This document shows positions 7,946 through 17,448 of a DNA stretch of 64,000 nucleotides, piece by piece. The translations under genes and the position numbers were made by a program. The DNA comes from Lachnospiraceae bacterium (GTDB lineage: Bacteria; Bacillota; Clostridia; Lachnospirales; Lachnospiraceae): the NCBI GenBank assembly GCA_023663945.1, contig JAMPGL010000007.1, forward strand, positions 1 through 64,000, in the 5' to 3' direction. Numbering within the stretch: the first letter of the stretch is position 1; every line of letters begins with the position of its first letter. The notes under the pieces were generated by a model. The model made no database searches. It had not been told where the DNA came from and was given only the letters and a program-made list of their open reading frames with translations.

Positions 7946-8842
7946 CTATTTGGACAGCAGATCCATGAGTTTTTCTAAATCCTCGTGGCTGTAAAATTCA
8001 ATTTCAATCTTACCGGCTCCATTTCCTTTGGAAGTGATGCTGACCTTTGTACTTAATTTTTGTTTTAAATTTTCTTCAATGTCCTGATATACTGCTTCTA
8101 AGCTCTTATCAATGGCAACAGTTTTCTTTTCTTTCGGCGGCTGATTCAGATTTTTGACAAGCTTTTCAACATCACGTACGCTCAGCTTTTCATCAAAAAT
8201 TTGCTGTGCAATCATGTATTGCTGTTCCGGATCTTCAATACTGATAAGCGCCCTTGCATGTCCTGTTGAAATCATGCCGTCAATAATCATCTGCTGTACA
8301 TCGTCACACAGTTTGAGAAGCCTCATAGAGTTCGTAACTGCTGTACGGCTCTTGGCTACTCTTTCAGCAACTTCATCCTGCTTTAAATTAAATTCAGTCA
8401 AAAGACGTTTGTACGCCTGTGCCTCTTCAATCGGATTTAAGTCTTCTCTTTGGATATTTTCAATCAGGGAAATTTCAACAATTTCCTGTTCCGTCAGGTT
8501 CTTAATGATAACCGGAACCTCTTTTAATCCTGCTTTTTTGGCGGCACGCCATCTTCTTTCTCCAGCGATAATTTCATAATATGTTTTGCGATCCTGAACG
8601 AGAATAGGTTGAAGCAGACCAAACTGCTTGATGGATTCTGATAATTCCTCTAACGCATCCTCATCAAAATTCTTTCTGGGCTGTTCCCTGTTCGGCTCAA
8701 CCTTAGTGATATTTACCATTGTCTCGCCGGACTGATTTTCTGATGTTTTTTCTTTTTTAGATTTTCCTGTACTGACAGGCTCATTGATTCCGCTTGGAAT
8801 CAGTGCATCTAACCCTTTACCCAATCCTCTTGCCGCCGCCAT
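7946..8842 (-). CDS. parB: Chromosome-partitioning protein ParB (Spo0J)
   Basis: CTP-dependent sliding clamp that loads at parS sites, spreads along DNA and recruits SMC to the origin; it also stimulates ParA. It begins MAAARGLGKGLDALIP, the canonical ParB/Spo0J start. The ParB N-terminal domain spans about residues 40-130 and carries GERRWRAAKKAGL (the CTP-binding ERR motif). The KorB/HTH domain follows (about 140-210, QDEVAERVAKSRTAVTNSMRLL), then a C-terminal dimerisation domain rich in charged residues. Its start lies 2 nt after the parA stop, so the two are translationally coupled. Targets are visible at 9863-9927. Confidence 0.96.
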   Translation of the reverse strand: MAAARGLGKGLDALIPSGINEPVSTGKSKKEKTSENQSGETMVNITKVEPNREQPRKNFDEDALEELSESIKQFGLLQPILVQDRKTYYEIIAGERRWRAAKKAGLKEVPVIIKNLTEQEIVEISLIENIQREDLNPIEEAQAYKRLLTEFNLKQDEVAERVAKSRTAVTNSMRLLKLCDDVQQMIIDGMISTGHARALISIEDPEQQYMIAQQIFDEKLSVRDVEKLVKNLNQPPKEKKTVAIDKSLEAVYQDIEENLKQKLSTKVSITSKGNGAGKIEIEFYSHEDLEKLMDLLSK

Positions 8843-8844
8843 AA

Positions 8845-9612
8845 TTATTCATCCTTTCTGTTCATAATTTCGTCCGCCAACATCATATATGCTTCTGCTC
8901 CCGCTGATTTTGCATCATACATATTAATTGGCGTTCCATAACTTGGTGCCTCAGCTAGTCGGATATTTCTGGGAATCACAGTTTCAAATACCCTTTGACT
9001 TAAATGATTTTTAACATTTTCTACTACTTGTGTGGAAAGATTTGTTCTGGAATCAAACATAGTAAACACAACGCCTTCCATATCCAAATCAGGATTCAAT
9101 CTCTCTTTCACAAGGTTAATTGTATGTATTAACTGGCTTAATCCTTCCAGCGCATAGTATTCACACTGGATTGGAACAAGAACCGTATCCGCGGTGGTCA
9201 TTGCATTTAAAGTTAATAGATTTAATGAAGGAGGGCAATCAATCATAATATAATCGTAATTGTCTTTAATCCATTCAACTTCTCTTCTCAAAATATATTC
9301 CTTGCGGTCAATACCAATCAGCTCAATTTCTGCCGCCGCCAGATTTACATTAGATGGAATAATAGATACGCCGGGTATCACATCATTTAAAATACATTCC
9401 TTAATAGAGCATTCACTCAACATCAATTCATAAATTGTGTTTTCCAAATCATTTTTTTCAATACCAAATCCGCTTGTAGTGTTTCCCTGCGGGTCAGCAT
9501 CAATGACCAAAACCTTTTTTCCTTTCGCTGCCAATGATGCAGATAAATTAATAGAAGTAGTAGTTTTACCTACTCCTCCTTTTTGGTTTGCAATTGCAAT
9601 TGTTTTTCCCAT
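8845..9612 (-). CDS. parA: Chromosome-partitioning ATPase ParA (Soj)
   Basis: Deviant-Walker ATPase that binds DNA non-specifically in its ATP form and, with ParB, moves origins and modulates DnaA. The P-loop KGGVGKTT with its signature lysine is at residues 10-17, and the Walker A' / B regions are DADPQGN and YIMIDCPPSLNLLT. Length 255 aa matches B. subtilis Soj (253 aa). First gene of the parA-parB-DUF4446 group, transcribed from a promoter next to the parS cluster. Confidence 0.96.
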   Translation of the reverse strand: MGKTIAIANQKGGVGKTTTSINLSASLAAKGKKVLVIDADPQGNTTSGFGIEKNDLENTIYELMLSECSIKECILNDVIPGVSIIPSNVNLAAAEIELIGIDRKEYILRREVEWIKDNYDYIMIDCPPSLNLLTLNAMTTADTVLVPIQCEYYALEGLSQLIHTINLVKERLNPDLDMEGVVFTMFDSRTNLSTQVVENVKNHLSQRVFETVIPRNIRLAEAPSYGTPINMYDAKSAGAEAYMMLADEIMNRKDE

Positions 9613-9750
9613 ACTTCTCCTTCCAGTTCTCCATCAGATAATCCTTAAAATATTTTCTCCTCATAATAGCTTGTCCAGATGATTATATCACTTATGAATT
9701 TTATATTCCACAAGATTTTGATGGAAAAGAAAAATTGTACTCATAAAATA

Positions 9751-9778
9751 ATTATATACAATATCTTGTATAGCTCAA
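9751..9778 (-). promoter_or_regulatory. parA promoter
   Basis: On the minus strand TTGAGC (9773-9778), a 16-bp spacer and TATAAT (9751-9756). It lies immediately downstream of the degenerate parS half sites, so ParB spreading could repress it. Confidence 0.55.
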
Positions 9779-9793
9779 AATTCCTATCTTCAA

Positions 9794-9927
9794 TGTTTCA
9801 CGACGATATTTGGATTATTTTGGTATGTTTCACGGGATAGGACACTAGATTTTGGGGTAAAATGTTTCACGTGAAACATTATCTTGTGTCCAATATTTTC
9901 AATATCAAAAATGTTTCACGTGAAACA
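9794..9927. other. parS: parS cluster: two perfect sites and two half sites
   Basis: TGTTTCACGTGAAACA, the exact 16-bp Spo0J/ParB palindrome, is present at 9863-9878 and 9912-9927. Half sites TGTTTCACG occur at 9794 and 9826 with degenerate right halves. This is the centromere-like loading site for ParB, directly upstream of parA. Confidence 0.95.
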
Positions 9928-9987
9928 TCTCCAACCCTATCATCATACTTCATAAACCAGCTTGTTAGTCAAATACCTCACAGCAAA

Positions 9988-10019
9988 CATGACTTTGACT
10001 CGTTGCTCACGAGAATAAA
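9988..10019 (+). repeat. Second copy of the dispersed 32-nt repeat
   Basis: Identical to 1431-1462 at 29 of 32 positions. A stem CTCGT/ACGAG (10000-10014) is kept; in copy 1 the same stem is CTCGT/GCGGG with G-U pairs. The flank AGTCAAA (9967-9973) pairs with TTTGACT (9994-10000). Confidence 0.6.
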
Positions 10020-10041
10020 AGGAGCCACATTATGTGACTCC
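10017..10041 (-). terminator. Terminator of the degS/degU-like operon
   Basis: On the minus strand GGAGTCACAT/ATGTGGCTCC (one G-U pair) followed by TTTT, starting 14 nt after the response-regulator stop codon. Confidence 0.8.
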
Positions 10042-10054
10042 CTTAAATCTTGCT

Positions 10055-10699
10055 CTAATAAAGCTTAACAATATTATTTCTGATAGCAAATACTGCTGCC
10101 TGAGTCCGGTCAGATACATCAATCTTTTTAAATATATTTGATATATGATTTTTGACAGTTCTTTCACTGATGTTTAAGTTAATAGCTATTTCCTTATTAA
10201 ACATTCCACCGGCAACCTGCGTCAAAATTTCCATTTCACGTTTTGTCAATGATTCAAGTTTTTCCTTATCGATGTCTCTGTTTATCAATCTGGAATTTAA
10301 AGCCGGAAGCAAACTTGGCTGAATGTATGATTCTCCACCCATAATAACATCGATTGCCTGTTTTAATTCCTGTGATCCAGAATCTTTTAAAATATATCCA
10401 TCCGCACCAATATCAATTGCCTTGACAAGGTATTCGACTTCGCTATGTACGGTAAGCATCAAAACCTTTAAAGGATCATTCATTCTTTTAAGTTCTTCTA
10501 ATACCTCAATACCATTCATGTCGGACATATTAATGTCCAAAAGCAAGATATCAGGTCTTTTATGTTTTAGCTTTTCTAAACATTCAATTCCATCATTTGC
10601 TTCTTCAATCACCTCGATACTTCCGTCAAACTCTAATAAATGTTTAATTCCTTCACGCATTAATACATGATCATCTGCAAGCATTACCTTTATACTCAT
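10055..10699 (-). CDS. NarL/LuxR-family response regulator (DegU-like)
   Basis: DNA-binding response regulator. The receiver domain spans residues 1-120 with acidic pocket D9-D10, phospho-acceptor Asp55 in LLLDINMSDMNG, and the switch Thr and Lys (LTVHSE, ILKDSGS). The LuxR-type helix-turn-helix is at about 150-210 (LTKREMEILTQVAGGMFNKEIAINLNISERTVKNHISNIFKKI). The length (214 aa) and partner resemble B. subtilis DegU. It follows the kinase gene by 23 nt and ends at a clear terminator. Target genes cannot be read from the window. Confidence 0.9.
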   Translation of the reverse strand: MSIKVMLADDHVLMREGIKHLLEFDGSIEVIEEANDGIECLEKLKHKRPDILLLDINMSDMNGIEVLEELKRMNDPLKVLMLTVHSEVEYLVKAIDIGADGYILKDSGSQELKQAIDVIMGGESYIQPSLLPALNSRLINRDIDKEKLESLTKREMEILTQVAGGMFNKEIAINLNISERTVKNHISNIFKKIDVSDRTQAAVFAIRNNIVKLY

Positions 10700-10722
10700 A
10701 TTGTCTTCTCCTAATCGTTAGT

Positions 10723-11718
10723 TTATATTAAAGGAATTTCAATTTTAAGTTCTGTTCCATGTCCACACTCAGAAATGATATTAATATTTCCATTTAAAAG
10801 ATTGACCCTGTCCTGCATATCCGATAACCCAAAGTGCTTTTCATTCTGATCCAAAGTATCTTCAACCGAAAAACCCTTGCCGTTATCTTTAATGATTAGT
10901 ACACAATTTGTATCAACACATTTAATGTCCAATGAAATCTTATCAGCCTCTGAATGTTTAATAATATTTGAAATTGCTTCTTGTATAATTCGATACACTG
11001 TCACAAGAAAAAGATTAATTGACTTTTTATTCTTAATCTTCCATTCATACTGATCTAACTCAAAAACATTTAGCTCCACATCACAATTTCTGTAATTAAG
11101 CTTCATATTGGCAATTAGATTTTCAACACACTGTCTAAAACCAAGATCATCAAAAGTCATAGGACGCAGATTAAAAATTGTTTCACGTATCTCTTCTATT
11201 GAAGTCTTAAGTATCTTAATACAGGATTCTAATTCCAATTTAGCACGCACTTTATCTTGGTCGATGAACATGGAACTTAATTCTATCCTATGTATTAAAT
11301 GCGTAAGATTCTGAACCGTCGAATCATGCAAATCTCTTGAAATTCTCTGCCGTTCCTTCTCCTGTACATCAATAATCTTAAAACGTGTATCATTAAAATT
11401 TTTAATCAATTGCTCTAATTGTTCTATTTGTGTATCTAACTTAGATAATTCTGCTTCCTGCTTTCTTTTGCTGTTTTCAAGTTCGTATTTCTCATTTTCT
11501 AATTGTGAAATGCGTTCTTTTTCTATGGACAAATCTTTAGACTTCCGGGGTGAGAAAACCTTCAAGTCAAATTCATCATCCTGCTGGATTGAATTTAAAT
11601 GCAATTCAATCTCTGAAAGCCGGTCCGTCATTTTTTGAATATTTTCTTTTGTGTCTATACGATCCCTCAGACATTTATCATATATCTCCTGAAGGACAGA
11701 AATCTTATCCTTATTCAA
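10723..11718 (-). CDS. DegS-like cytoplasmic sensor histidine kinase
   Basis: HisKA_3-type kinase without membrane segments. Residues 1-115 are a long coiled coil rich in Glu, Lys and Leu, as in the DegS sensor domain. The phospho-acceptor is His131 in RISRDLHDSTVQNL. The HATPase_c domain has the N box EAISNIIKHSEA and the G boxes DNGKGF and GHGTEL. The partner response regulator gene is directly downstream. An unusual feature is the location between rsmG and parA within the origin-proximal cluster. It could be called degS by analogy, but I leave the symbol empty because equivalence is not proven. Confidence 0.88.
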   Translation of the reverse strand: MNKDKISVLQEIYDKCLRDRIDTKENIQKMTDRLSEIELHLNSIQQDDEFDLKVFSPRKSKDLSIEKERISQLENEKYELENSKRKQEAELSKLDTQIEQLEQLIKNFNDTRFKIIDVQEKERQRISRDLHDSTVQNLTHLIHRIELSSMFIDQDKVRAKLELESCIKILKTSIEEIRETIFNLRPMTFDDLGFRQCVENLIANMKLNYRNCDVELNVFELDQYEWKIKNKKSINLFLVTVYRIIQEAISNIIKHSEADKISLDIKCVDTNCVLIIKDNGKGFSVEDTLDQNEKHFGLSDMQDRVNLLNGNINIISECGHGTELKIEIPLI

Positions 11719-11824
11719 TTATCCGTATCCTCCAAAAAAATATCTATGTTAATCATATAATAAAAACAATATTTAGAAAAGGAAAATTTTAAAAAAAATA
11801 TTAATTTTATAAATTTAATAAAAT

Positions 11825-12541
11825 TTATGAAATAGGATCCTTAGAAGGAGTCCCTGCTTTCCTTGGATATTTTAAAGGCGTAACATTTTCCTTTCTGATA
11901 AGAAACAAATTTCTATATAAATCCGACCCCGGAAGAAAAAATTCAATTTGATTCTCATATTTTCCTCCTAAAGTTTTAATTGCAGATTTTGCCTTTTCGT
12001 ATTCCTCTGTAATCTTTTCTGATTTATAGGATACAAAAGCGCCGCCAACTTTAACAAAAGGAAGACAATATTCGGATAATGTAGAAAGATTCGCCACTGC
12101 TCTTGAAACACACAGATCAAACTCCTCCCTCAACTGTCCAGGCTTGGCATAATCCTCTGCTCTCCCATGAATTACTTTAATGTCTTGAAGATTTAGCTCG
12201 GATATTACCTTTTCCAAAAATAAAACTCGTTTCTGTAAGGAATCCAATAAAGTTACTTTTAAATCTGGAAAAACAATCTTAAGTGGTATTCCCGGAAATC
12301 CGGCTCCCGTTCCTACATCAATCAAAGAATAAGAAACCTGATTTAAATCCGGCACCGCTTTTACCAAAGATAAACTGTCAACAAAATGCTTTTGAAGCAC
12401 TGACTCAAAATCCGTAATTGCAGTGAGGTTCATATAAGTATTCCATTCCGCAAGAAGCTTATAATATTTTAAAAACTGGTCTATCTGAGAAGCTTCAATT
12501 TGAATGCCAAATGACAAAATATCTTTTTGAAATCCTGTCAT
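11825..12541 (-). CDS. rsmG: 16S rRNA m7G527 methyltransferase RsmG (GidB)
   Basis: SAM-dependent methyltransferase acting on G527 of 16S rRNA; loss gives low-level streptomycin resistance in many bacteria. The SAM-binding motif DVGTGAGFPGIPL and the catalytic-region motif CVSRAVANL are clear. The frame is open further upstream to 12658, but the proper start is the ATG at 12541, giving 238 aa (family 230-240). It lies 1 nt after the mnmG stop, so translation is coupled. The C-terminal tail (PRKAGTPSKDPIS) is typical. Confidence 0.95.
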   Translation of the reverse strand: MTGFQKDILSFGIQIEASQIDQFLKYYKLLAEWNTYMNLTAITDFESVLQKHFVDSLSLVKAVPDLNQVSYSLIDVGTGAGFPGIPLKIVFPDLKVTLLDSLQKRVLFLEKVISELNLQDIKVIHGRAEDYAKPGQLREEFDLCVSRAVANLSTLSEYCLPFVKVGGAFVSYKSEKITEEYEKAKSAIKTLGGKYENQIEFFLPGSDLYRNLFLIRKENVTPLKYPRKAGTPSKDPIS

Positions 12542-12542
12542 A

Positions 12543-14477
12543 TCATATTTTTCCTGCAACTTTATCTCCTCCGTGCTTATATTTGTATTGTTCAAGATAC
12601 ACAAGAAGAACTGATATATCAGCAGGCGAAACTCCTGAAATTCTGGATGCCTGACCAAGTGACACCGGATGGAAATTTTTTAATTTCTGCCTTGCTTCCA
12701 GACGAAGGCTGGGAACATCATCATAATCGATTTCTTCCGGAATCAGTTTACGCTCCATCTTTTTAAACTGTTCTACCTGACGCATTTGTCTTTCAATGTA
12801 ACCTTCGTATTTAATTTCAATTTCCACCTGCCAGATAACATCATCAGAAAGAGGTTTCCTCTCCGGATCGATTTCTTTTAAAATTTGATAATTTAATTCA
12901 GGACGGCATAATAATTCCGCTAAATTAGTACCAGTCTTCAGCGTTGCGCTTCCATTTCTTGATAAAAATTCCTGATGAATCTTTGAGGCTCCTATCTTGG
13001 TATTTTTAAGACGAAAAATCTCTTCTTCAATCATTTTTCTTTTATTCATTACAGCTTCATACTGTTCCTTTGAGATAAGACCAACCCGATACCCCTTTTC
13101 CATAAGACGCAGATCCGCATTATCCTGACGAAGTAAAAGCCGGTACTCTGCTCTGGATGTCATCATCCGGTAAGGCTCAAAATTTTCTTTGGTCACAAGA
13201 TCATCAATCAAAACGCCGATATATGCTTCCGATCTGTCAAGGACAAGCTCCTCCTTACCAAGAATCCACATTGCTGCATTAATTCCGGCAACCAATCCCT
13301 GCGCCGCCGCCTCCTCATAACCACTGCTTCCATTAAACTGCCCTCCGCTGTAAAGCCCTTCCACATCCTTAAACCGCAAAGTGGGATAGAGCTGTCCGGC
13401 ATTGATACAGTCATATTCAATTGCATAAGCATTTCTGACAATTTTACAATTTTCAAGTCCGGGCACTGTCCGGTACATTGCAAGCTGTACATCCTCAGGA
13501 AGAGAGGAAGACATTCCTCCCACATACATCTCATTTGTATGCATTCCCTCCGGTTCTATAAATACCTGATGTCTCTCTTTGTCTGCAAACTTGACCACCT
13601 TATCCTCAATAGAGGGGCAATATCTAGGACCCGTTCCTTCGATAATTCCTGCATAAATTGGAGAACGGTCAAGATTGTTTCGGATAATCTCATGAGTTTT
13701 CTCATTTGTATAAGTTAAATAACAGGAAACCTGATCAATCTGCACATCCTCAGGGTTTGTTGAAAAGGAAAAGGGAACCACCCTTTCATCACCGGTCTGT
13801 TCTTCCATCTTAGCAAAATCAATGCTTCTCTTATCCATCCGCGCCGGAGTTCCCGTTTTAAACCGGCGCATTTCCACTCCCATAGCGATAAGTGAATCCG
13901 TCAGGTGATTTGCAGCCTGAAGACCGTTTGGTCCGGTATAAGTAATCGCTTCTCCACATAAACATCTTGCTTTCAAATAAGTTCCCGTGCAGAGAATCAC
14001 AGACTTACATTCATAAACTGTACCTGTAAAGGTTTTAACGCCTGTAATTTTTTTGGAGGGTTTACCGGGAACTGAATCCAAATCTTCCCACAATAACTCG
14101 CACACCTCCGCCTGCTTTAAGGTGAGATGCTCCTGATTCTCCAAAACCTTTCTCATGCTCCGGCTGTATTCAGATTTATCAGCCTGCGCTCTCAAAGAAT
14201 GAACAGCAGGACCTTTAGAAATATTAAGCATTTTTGACTGAATAAATGTCTTATCAATATTTTTGCCCATTTCACCGCCTAAGGCATCTAATTCCCTTAC
14301 CAGATGACCTTTGGAAGAACCGCCAATATTGGGATTGCAGGGCATCAATGCAACACTGTCGATACTGACCGTAAATATAACTGTTTCAAGTCCTAATCTT
14401 GCACAGGCAAGAGCCGCTTCGCATCCGGCATGTCCGGCTCCTACTACACAAACATCTACCTTTTCTATTAACTCCAT
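12543..14477 (-). CDS. mnmG: tRNA uridine-5-carboxymethylaminomethyl modification enzyme MnmG (GidA)
   Basis: FAD- and NADH-dependent partner of MnmE in making cmnm5U34 in tRNAs. The FAD-binding [12 protein letters not shown] is near the N-terminus, and the signatures [17 protein letters not shown] and [17 protein letters not shown] are present. The frame extends to 14519, but AAGGAAG sits 6 nt before the ATG at 14477, and the protein then begins [15 protein letters not shown], as in the family; length 644 aa. It is separated from mnmE by an unrelated TIM-barrel gene, an interruption of the usual mnmE-mnmG pair. Confidence 0.95.
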   Translation of the reverse strand: MELIEKVDVCVVGAGHAGCEAALACARLGLETVIFTVSIDSVALMPCNPNIGGSSKGHLVRELDALGGEMGKNIDKTFIQSKMLNISKGPAVHSLRAQADKSEYSRSMRKVLENQEHLTLKQAEVCELLWEDLDSVPGKPSKKITGVKTFTGTVYECKSVILCTGTYLKARCLCGEAITYTGPNGLQAANHLTDSLIAMGVEMRRFKTGTPARMDKRSIDFAKMEEQTGDERVVPFSFSTNPEDVQIDQVSCYLTYTNEKTHEIIRNNLDRSPIYAGIIEGTGPRYCPSIEDKVVKFADKERHQVFIEPEGMHTNEMYVGGMSSSLPEDVQLAMYRTVPGLENCKIVRNAYAIEYDCINAGQLYPTLRFKDVEGLYSGGQFNGSSGYEEAAAQGLVAGINAAMWILGKEELVLDRSEAYIGVLIDDLVTKENFEPYRMMTSRAEYRLLLRQDNADLRLMEKGYRVGLISKEQYEAVMNKRKMIEEEIFRLKNTKIGASKIHQEFLSRNGSATLKTGTNLAELLCRPELNYQILKEIDPERKPLSDDVIWQVEIEIKYEGYIERQMRQVEQFKKMERKLIPEEIDYDDVPSLRLEARQKLKNFHPVSLGQASRISGVSPADISVLLVYLEQYKYKHGGDKVAGKI

Positions 14478-14508
14478 CTTTTTCTTCCTTATATAGTAAT
14501 AACTATAA

Positions 14509-15321
14509 CTAAAACTCATGCATCCATGCAGCAGACTTTAACATATCTTCTAATTGACAAAGAGAACCAAAATGCTCAATTGCAAAATAATCGTCATAAC
14601 CATTTTCAATTAATTTTACAATGATTTCTTTCATTTTAATACAACCACTGCCAACAGCACAAGAAAACATTTCTCTTCCCTGAATTGTTTTTTGAGAAAT
14701 TTCTCCTTCCTTTGGTTTAAACGTTCTGTCCTTACAGTGAACATGCGACACTTTATTCATAAATAAAGGAAGAACGTCAAAGGAATCTTCTTCACTGTAA
14801 AGAAAATTTCCGGTATCAAAAGCACATTTAAGACCTTCTACATGATCTAAAAAATATTTCAGCCCTTTTGCATTGGAATAGGGTGCCTTCTTGTCGTCAA
14901 AGTCTTCCAAAACAACTGTAATATTACTTTCCTTTGCATAATTACAAATAGAAGTCAGGGCGGAAACCATTTTTTCTAGTTTTTTATTTTTGATAAAGGG
15001 AAATAATTCTATTCCTGTAATAAAACCGGGAATTGGCATAATCTTTTTGGCATGAACTCTTACTGCTAAATCTGCCAGATTCAATCCGTTTTTAATATCT
15101 TCTTGGTGAGAAAAGTCAAAAAATCCATAAACACAGCTTACTTCCATGCCTGTCTGCTTCAGCATTTTCATGATTTCCTCTTCTTTGCCGTCAAGCCTTT
15201 TGTTTTCAATTTCTACTCCCATAATCCCATGAGATGCCAATTTTTTACATATATCCAAAACACTCATGGAGGACTGATCTGCCGCTTCTAAAATATGCTC
15301 ATAAAAAACAGAAATTTTCAT
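14509..15321 (-). CDS. Sugar phosphate isomerase/epimerase-like TIM-barrel protein (AP-endonuclease-2 fold)
   Basis: A 270-aa xylose-isomerase-like TIM barrel. It has the features of the family: N-terminal [10 protein letters not shown], the metal-ligand regions [14 protein letters not shown] (Glu/Asp), [17 protein letters not shown] (His-x-His type) and, near the C-terminus, [10 protein letters not shown]. Relatives are epimerases, isomerases, IolE/IolI-like dehydratases and endonuclease IV; the substrate cannot be predicted. It starts 30 nt after the mnmE stop and ends 31 nt before the mnmG start, so it is cotranscribed with tRNA-modification genes. No sugar genes are nearby on this side of the origin. 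Confidence 0.8.
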   Translation of the reverse strand: MKISVFYEHILEAADQSSMSVLDICKKLASHGIMGVEIENKRLDGKEEEIMKMLKQTGMEVSCVYGFFDFSHQEDIKNGLNLADLAVRVHAKKIMPIPGFITGIELFPFIKNKKLEKMVSALTSICNYAKESNITVVLEDFDDKKAPYSNAKGLKYFLDHVEGLKCAFDTGNFLYSEEDSFDVLPLFMNKVSHVHCKDRTFKPKEGEISQKTIQGREMFSCAVGSGCIKMKEIIVKLIENGYDDYFAIEHFGSLCQLEDMLKSAAWMHEF

Positions 15322-15351
15322 AATCAGTACACCTTTTCCTTTGTAATAATT

Positions 15352-16749
15352 TTATTTTCCCATGCAGAACTTTGAAAAAATTTCATTTACCAGATCATCT
15401 TCAATTTCTTCCCCGATAATTTTGCCAAGACTTTTATAAGCGCTCATAAGGTCAATGGAATAAAAATCTTCCGGAAGCCCGGCTGACAAACTATTCATTA
15501 CTTGATTTAAGCTGTAAGATGCTTCCAAAAGAGCCTCTTTGTGACGCATATTTGTAATCACAAGATCATCATTATTACTAATCTCACCATGAAAAAACAT
15601 CTCTTTTATTTTTGCTGTGAAATCTTCAATTCCTATATTTTCTTTTGTGGAGGTTTTGATAATTACCGCATCTCCTCCAATAATACCTTTAATTGTATCT
15701 GTAAGCTCTTCAACAGAAAATTCTGATTTTAAATCTGATTTATTAAATAATACAATATACTTCTTTTCCTTTAACATTTCTATAATTTGTTTATCGTTTT
15801 CATCTATCGGAGAGGAAGAATCCACAACAAAAATAATTAAATCCGCATCCTTTGCATATTCTTTTGATTTCTCCACTCCTATTTTTTCAATAAAATCTTC
15901 TGTAGAACGGATACCTGCCGTGTCAATTACATGAAGATTTATTTCATCTAATTTAATATTTTCTTCTATCACATCTCTTGTAGTGCCGGCTATTTCTGTG
16001 ACAATTGCTTTCTCCTGACCGGATAAGATATTTAATAGAGAAGATTTTCCGGCATTTGGTTTACCCACAATAACAACCTTAATTCCCTCCCTAATAATCC
16101 TGCCATTTTCCGCGGTGGATATAAGCTTATTAATATCCTTAGATAACGATTCTACCTTTTGCATCAATCTTTCAGGGTATCCCTCTAAACTGATATGCTC
16201 CGGATCGTCAAGCGCAGATTCAATAAAAGCAGTCTCATAAATAATAGCTTCCCGCAAATTTTTAATTTTGGTAAAAATAGAGCCTCTGAGCTGGCTAAGT
16301 GAATTTTTGAGGGCAGTCTCATTTTGAGAGGAAATCACATCCATAACAGCTTCCGCTTCCGACAAATCAATTCTTCCATTTAAAAAGGCACGTTTTGTAA
16401 ATTCACCCGGCTCGGCAAGTCTGGCTCCATTCCGAATAATAAGCTCCAAAATTTGATTCATCACCAGCATGCCGCCGTGACAATTTACTTCAACTGTATT
16501 TTCAGTAGTAAAGCTGTTGGGAGCTTTCATATAAGAAACCATCACTTCATCAATCATACTTTTATTTTCATCAATAATAAAACCATAACGGATAGTATGG
16601 CTCTTCATATTTTGAAGGACAGGCTGATACTTTTTATTTACAAACAACCTGTCAACTATTGATACTGCATCTTCACCGCTTACCCGGATAATTCCAATCC
16701 CTGAATTGCCTGGATGAGTAGCAATTGCCGCTATGGTTTCTGATTTCAT
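15352..16749 (-). CDS. mnmE: tRNA modification GTPase MnmE (TrmE)
   Basis: GTPase that forms the alpha2-beta2 complex with MnmG for wobble-uridine modification. The N-terminal tetrahydrofolate-binding domain spans about residues 1-120. A helical domain follows, into which the G domain is inserted: P-loop GKPNAGKSS, switch II DTAGIR, NKSD. The C-terminus ends FCMGK, carrying the invariant Cys of the C-(I/L/M)-GK motif. 465 aa is a normal length. An intrinsic terminator separates it from jag upstream, so it probably has its own promoter or depends on read-through. Confidence 0.96.
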   Translation of the reverse strand: MKSETIAAIATHPGNSGIGIIRVSGEDAVSIVDRLFVNKKYQPVLQNMKSHTIRYGFIIDENKSMIDEVMVSYMKAPNSFTTENTVEVNCHGGMLVMNQILELIIRNGARLAEPGEFTKRAFLNGRIDLSEAEAVMDVISSQNETALKNSLSQLRGSIFTKIKNLREAIIYETAFIESALDDPEHISLEGYPERLMQKVESLSKDINKLISTAENGRIIREGIKVVIVGKPNAGKSSLLNILSGQEKAIVTEIAGTTRDVIEENIKLDEINLHVIDTAGIRSTEDFIEKIGVEKSKEYAKDADLIIFVVDSSSPIDENDKQIIEMLKEKKYIVLFNKSDLKSEFSVEELTDTIKGIIGGDAVIIKTSTKENIGIEDFTAKIKEMFFHGEISNNDDLVITNMRHKEALLEASYSLNQVMNSLSAGLPEDFYSIDLMSAYKSLGKIIGEEIEDDLVNEIFSKFCMGK

Positions 16750-16765
16750 AAAAATCTCCCTTTTT

Positions 16766-16802
16766 AAAAAGGCTGCTGCAGAAAATGTTTGTGCAGCAGC
16801 CT
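16766..16802 (-). terminator. Terminator downstream of jag
   Basis: Minus-strand stem GGCTGCTGCA/TGCAGCAGCC followed by TTTTT (16766-16770), between jag and mnmE. It divides the rpmH-jag block from the mnmE-rsmG block. Confidence 0.85.
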
Positions 16803-16812
16803 CTCTCTTATA

Positions 16813-17436
16813 TTATCTTTTAAGGGTAACAACAACTCTTCTGAAAGGCTCATCCCCTTCGCTGTGAGTGGTAACGTACCTGTCATTTTGAAGAGCAGAA
16901 TGAATGATTCTTCTTTCGTAAGGATTCATCGGTTCAAGAGAAACAGGACGTTTTGTTCTCTTAACCTTATATGCAATATTTTTGGCAAGATTTTCAAGAG
17001 TTTCTTTTCTTCTTCTGCGGTAATCCTCCGTATCAACTTTAACTCTTATATAGTCTTCCGAATCTTTGTTTACTACCAAAGACAACAGATATTGAAGAGA
17101 ATCAAGTGTCTGTCCTCTCTTGCCAATCAAAACGCCCATCTCGTCCCCACTGAGGTCAATGCTGAGATTTTTATTTTCTTCATCATATTTAACATCAATC
17201 ACAACAACCATCTTCATAGCATCAAAAACTTCATTCAAAAAATCTTTTGCTTTATCTGCTATGGAAGATTTTGCTTTTGCTTTGATAATGGCAGGTTTAG
17301 AACCAATTCCCAAAAAGCCTGAAGAACCTTCATCTACAATGATATAATCCAGCTTATCACTGGTAACCTCAAGCTTTTGACAAGCATCGGTAATGGCATC
17401 TGCAACTGTTTTTGCTGAAATTTCAATATAGTCCAT
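16813..17436 (-). CDS. jag: RNA-binding protein Jag / KhpB
   Basis: Spo0IIIJ-associated RNA-binding protein, which in other Firmicutes acts with KhpA on cell elongation. The three domains are visible in order: Jag_N (residues 1-50, EISAKTVADAITDACQKL and SSGFLGIGSKPAII), KH (about 75-150, with the GXXG-type loop IGKRGQT) and R3H (about 150-205, NPYERRIIHSAL). 207 aa matches short Lachnospiraceae Jag proteins. It follows yidC by 12 nt, the standard order. Confidence 0.95.
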   Translation of the reverse strand: MDYIEISAKTVADAITDACQKLEVTSDKLDYIIVDEGSSGFLGIGSKPAIIKAKAKSSIADKAKDFLNEVFDAMKMVVVIDVKYDEENKNLSIDLSGDEMGVLIGKRGQTLDSLQYLLSLVVNKDSEDYIRVKVDTEDYRRRRKETLENLAKNIAYKVKRTKRPVSLEPMNPYERRIIHSALQNDRYVTTHSEGDEPFRRVVVTLKR

Positions 17437-17448
17437 AATAATTACCCC

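Noticed and set aside
8154..8579. Long open frame antisense to parB (141 aa)
   Set aside because: It mirrors parB codons, is rich in Ser/Leu/Cys, and has no ribosome site or family; a shadow frame.
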